A stretch of 64,000 bases of DNA from an uncultured Oscillospiraceae bacterium (GTDB lineage Bacteria > Bacillota > Clostridia > Oscillospirales > Oscillospiraceae), in assembly GCA_934589525.1 (NCBI GenBank), contig CAKTOB010000012.1, forward strand, positions 6,386 to 70,385, given 5' to 3'. Position 1 is the stretch's first letter. Each line of letters starts with the position of its first letter. The position numbers were made by a program, and so were the translations under genes. Under the pieces are notes generated by a model that saw nothing but the letters and a program-made list of their open reading frames with translations, had not been told where the DNA came from and ran no database searches. Positions 61,321 to 64,000 of this stretch are shown one piece after another.

Positions 61321-62803
61321 GGCCCGGCGGAAGGTCGTTTTCAAGCGGGTGGCCGCCTATTGCCGGGTGAGCACGGAGAAAGATGCCCAGCTCTACAGCC
61401 TGGAAAACCAGATGAAGGCTTTTCGGTTTCAGCTGGCCCGGCGGAAGGACTGGAAGTTGGTGGGCATCTATGCCGATGAGGGCCGCAGCGGGACCTCCCT
61501 GAAGCACCGGCTCAGATTCCTGGAAATGTTGGAGGACTGCAAGGCCGGAAAAATCGACTATATCATTACCAAAAGCGTCAGCCGCTTCGCCAGAAACACC
61601 GTGGACACCCTGACCACGGTGCGGGAGCTGCAGCAGTATGGAGTCCATGTGTTTTTTGAAAAGGAGGGCATTGACACGGCGGATTCCTTTTCGGAAATGC
61701 TCCTGACCATTATGGCCTCCTTCGCCCAGGAGGAGAGCCGCAGTATTTCCGAAAATGTGAAATGGGCCATCCGCAAGCGCTTTGAGGCGGGGGAGGAGGT
61801 CAAGGTCCCCCTTTATGGCTTTTACCACAGGGATAAGGAGCTGTATTTGATCAACGAGGAAGAGGCGGCGGTGGTGCGGGAGGTTTTTGAGCGGTATGTC
61901 CATGGGGAGCTGCCCTTGGAGATCATGCGGGACATGACGGTAAGAGCCGTCAAGCCCCCCGCCGGGAGCTGTTGGAAGCGGCTGCAAATCGACCGGATGC
62001 TGAAAAACGAAAAGTACATTGGGGATTCCCTGCTGCAAAAGACCTTTATTGCGGACCATCTGGACCATAAGCAGACCCGCAACACCGGTCAGCTGCCCAT
62101 GTTCCGGGTGGAAAACGCCCATGCCGCCATTGTGGACCGGCATCTTTTTGACCAGGCCCAGAAAATCCTGGAGCTGCGGAAGGTATCCGGGGGCAACAGC
62201 ACCTACCCCTACGGGGCCATGCTCCGGTGCCCCCGCTGCGGGAAGACCTTGATCCATGGGAGCCTGAATAATTTCTACTATGCCGGTGAAAAAATCCAAA
62301 ACGGCGGCTGGGGCTGCTACGGCCCCGGGGGTTGCGGCGGGTATCTGCTGATCCAGAACGTGCTGGACCGGGCGCTGCTGTCAGCCTATCGGGAGAAGTA
62401 CGGTCAGGAGCAGCCCAGTGTGGAATTTTACTGGCTGGACGATACCCTGGAGGCCATCCTTCCGGGGGAGGACCGGCTGACCCTCCGGTGGCGGGACGGG
62501 AAGACGCAGGTCGTGCCTCTGGATTTTGCCTGGGAGCGGTATCATCCGGGGCCCTATTCCCGCTTTTATAACGACTATTTGGAGCGGATCCGAAGGGGCG
62601 AAAAGAAGAACAAATATCGGTTTTTAATGGGACTGGAACAGGAGGAACAAAATAATGAGAATCACGAGGATCCCTGCGAAACGGGAGGGGCAGCGGCTGC
62701 GGGTGGCGGTGTATTGCCGGGTGAGCACCAAGCTGGAGGCCCAGGAAAACAGTCTGGAAGCCCAACAGGCGGCCTATCGGAATTTGATCGGCCTCCGCGA
62801 TGA
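61298..62803 (+). CDS. Large serine recombinase 2
   Basis: 501 residues. YCRVSTEKDAQ (catalytic Ser), KSVSRFARNTVDT, recombinase domain (VPLYGFYHRDKELYL) and a zinc ribbon (LRCPRCGKTLIHG..WGCYGPGGCGG). ATG 61298 with GGAGG upstream. The last ~45 residues are Gly/Pro-rich and lie out of frame within recombinase 3; a frameshift near 62640-62655 may have removed an earlier stop. Confidence 0.9.
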   Translation: MAIVTKIEARRKVVFKRVAAYCRVSTEKDAQLYSLENQMKAFRFQLARRKDWKLVGIYADEGRSGTSLKHRLRFLEMLEDCKAGKIDYIITKSVSRFARNTVDTLTTVRELQQYGVHVFFEKEGIDTADSFSEMLLTIMASFAQEESRSISENVKWAIRKRFEAGEEVKVPLYGFYHRDKELYLINEEEAAVVREVFERYVHGELPLEIMRDMTVRAVKPPAGSCWKRLQIDRMLKNEKYIGDSLLQKTFIADHLDHKQTRNTGQLPMFRVENAHAAIVDRHLFDQAQKILELRKVSGGNSTYPYGAMLRCPRCGKTLIHGSLNNFYYAGEKIQNGGWGCYGPGGCGGYLLIQNVLDRALLSAYREKYGQEQPSVEFYWLDDTLEAILPGEDRLTLRWRDGKTQVVPLDFAWERYHPGPYSRFYNDYLERIRRGEKKNKYRFLMGLEQEEQNNENHEDPCETGGAAAAGGGVLPGEHQAGGPGKQSGSPTGGLSEFDRPPR

Positions 62804-63854
62804 TTGGGTTTTGGCGGGCATTTATGCCGACAGCCTTTCAGGCCGAAGCGCCCGGGGGCGGCCGGAATTTATGCGGATGCTGGAGGACGCCAGGCAGGGG
62901 AAAATCGACCGCATCCTCTGTAAAAGCGTCTCCCGGTTTTCCCGGAACGTGGCGGAATGCAAGCGGTATACGGACATGCTGATGCTTAAAAACGTGGCCG
63001 TGGAGTTTGAAAAGGAACATCTGAGGACCGATGACCCCGCCGGTTCCTTCCTGTTCTCCCTGATGGCCGCCATTGCGGAGGACGAGAGCCGCAGCATCTC
63101 GGAAAATGTCAAGTGGTCCTATCGGCAGCGGTTCAGCCGCGGGACGTATAACCTGGGCAATAACCGCATCTTGGGCTACGATTGCCTGAATGGAAAGCTG
63201 GTGCCCAATGGGGCCGCCGATACGGTGCGGCTGATTTTTAGGCTCTATTTGCAGGGCGCCGGGCTGACGGAAATCGCCAGCCGTCTGGAAGCCCTGGGCC
63301 GCACCGGGAGAAGCGGCAAGCCCCTGACCCCTCAGGGGATCCTCTATATATTGGGCAATGAAGCCTATGTGGGGGATAAAAAGCTCCAAAAACAGCCGCC
63401 CAAGGACTTTTATACGAAACGGCCGGGTCAAACCTCTTTTGAAAGCACCTACCTGACCGATGACCACGAGGCGCTCATCGACCGGGAAACCTGGGAGAAT
63501 ATCCAGAAAAAGCTGGAAACCCGGCGGGCGGAAATCGACACCGGTCTGCGCTGCCACGGCGGCCGGGCCCACTTCCTTTACGGCAAACTCTTCTGCGGCG
63601 GCTGCGGCGCCCCCATGACCCGCCGCACCCTCTCCGGCACCACCCCATACAAAGCCTGGATCTGCCGAGAGCACCACCTGGGAACCATGGGCAACGGCTG
63701 CCCAGCCAAACCCATCCGGGAGACAGCCATTCTGGAAAAACTAGAAACACCACCCCAGCGCCTGCCGGAAGAAATAGCCCGCATCGAAGTCTGGATGGGG
63801 GAGATCACCATCACCCCGGCATCCCCCCAAAAACCGCCCCATCCAAACCAATAA
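62655..63854 (+). CDS. Large serine recombinase 3
   Basis: 399 residues. YCRVSTKLEAQ, KSVSRFSRNVAEC, recombinase domain (NNRILGYDCLNGK) and a zinc ribbon (LFCGGCGAPMTRRTL..WICREHH..GCPAK). GGAGGAAC before ATG 62655. Three different recombinases in tandem suggest one mobile element using several; its ends are not visible. Confidence 0.9.
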   Translation: MRITRIPAKREGQRLRVAVYCRVSTKLEAQENSLEAQQAAYRNLIGLRDDWVLAGIYADSLSGRSARGRPEFMRMLEDARQGKIDRILCKSVSRFSRNVAECKRYTDMLMLKNVAVEFEKEHLRTDDPAGSFLFSLMAAIAEDESRSISENVKWSYRQRFSRGTYNLGNNRILGYDCLNGKLVPNGAADTVRLIFRLYLQGAGLTEIASRLEALGRTGRSGKPLTPQGILYILGNEAYVGDKKLQKQPPKDFYTKRPGQTSFESTYLTDDHEALIDRETWENIQKKLETRRAEIDTGLRCHGGRAHFLYGKLFCGGCGAPMTRRTLSGTTPYKAWICREHHLGTMGNGCPAKPIRETAILEKLETPPQRLPEEIARIEVWMGEITITPASPQKPPHPNQ

Positions 63855-63862
63855 AAACCCTT

Positions 63863-63933
63863 CGCCCACCTGGGTGCGGGCCTGATCTGCAAGAACCCTT
63901 GCAATCAGGCCCCACTCCGGTGGGCGTTTTTTT
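63863..63933 (+). terminator. Elaborate terminator after the recombinases
   Basis: CGCCCACC (63863-63870) pairs with GGTGGGCG (63919-63926); inside, GGGCCTGAT (63878-63886) pairs with ATCAGGCCC (63904-63912) and TGCAAG (63888-63893) with CTTGCA (63898-63903). T7 follows. Unusually long and perfect for a plain terminator. Confidence 0.85.
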
Positions 63934-63959
63934 ATCCCCAAAGGAAGTCTTGGAAGCCG

Positions 63960-64000
63960 ATGCACATGCAGCCTATGTACCGCATGCACGAGTTCATCAC
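63960..64000 (+). CDS. Possible start of a further gene (truncated by window end)
   Basis: ATG 63960 after AAAGGAAG (63940-63947) opens a frame reading MHMQPMYRMHEFI to the window edge, Met/His-rich. Too short to identify. Confidence 0.2.
   Translation, partial: MHMQPMYRMHEFI

Overview
The window comes from a G+C-rich, anaerobic, endospore-forming Clostridia genome, most likely Oscillospirales (the family assignment is inference). The signs are spmA/spmB and a SpoVD-type penicillin-binding protein with PASTA domains (sporulation), oxygen-sensitive NrdD and an 8Fe ferredoxin (anaerobiosis), HPr kinase, L27 with a cleavable N-terminal extension plus its protease Prp (Firmicutes), and MurE with the meso-diaminopimelate-type DNPR motif. 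Most intergenic regions carry near-consensus sigma-A promoters with a 17-bp spacer, and GTG or TTG starts are common.

Layout. 1-8.1 kb: the 3' part of an anti-sigma-like membrane protein, spmAB on the minus strand, a two-component system feeding an ABC exporter with a duplicated FtsX-type permease, and a self-inhibited class III Fic enzyme. 8.1-12.4 kb: rsmI, a tRNA adenine methyltransferase-like gene, a small ferredoxin and a solitary ClpC. 12.5-25.9 kb: the division and cell-wall (dcw) cluster mraZ-rsmH-ftsL-spoVD/ftsI-murE-murF-mraY-ftsW-murG-ftsQ-ftsZ, with a promoter and a 10-bp-periodic MraZ operator at its head; murD, murB, murC, ddl and ftsA are absent. 25.9-29.2 kb: a methyltransferase with hslO, five tRNA genes (Val, Asp, Phe, Gly, Cys) behind a consensus promoter, and a class I Fic toxin-antitoxin pair. 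29.3-33.7 kb: a Cys-rich protein of unknown role, galM, and nrdD behind two NrdR boxes.

33.8-37.0 kb is accessory. Two membrane-anchored alpha/beta-hydrolases, each preceded by a tiny one-helix peptide gene overlapping it by four bases, diverge around a TetR regulator. The block is flanked by two same-strand fragments of a decayed P-type (Mg2+-type) ATPase. 37-45 kb: a VanW-type protein, mfd, pth, prs and an O-antigen-ligase-like membrane protein, all on the minus strand. 45.4-50.3 kb: a three-gene cluster resembling B. subtilis ydjI-ydjG-ydjH without pspA, then a MATE transporter. 50.3-52.9 kb: a repeat mosaic, an ECF-type sigma factor with its membrane anti-sigma-like partner, and an A+T-rich TraX-like gene. 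52.9-57.8 kb: an RluA-type pseudouridine synthase, hprK, rpmB, and the L21 leader-rplU-prp-rpmA-obgE block. 57.8-64 kb: a repeat-type lipoprotein, a candidate small RNA with its own promoter and terminator, a RelE/Phd-type toxin-antitoxin pair, and three tandem large serine recombinases ending in an elaborate terminator hairpin.

The most interesting unexplained signals are the twin peptide/hydrolase modules inside the broken ATPase gene, the candidate structured RNA near 59.5 kb, the ydj-like zinc-ribbon cluster and the triple recombinase operon.
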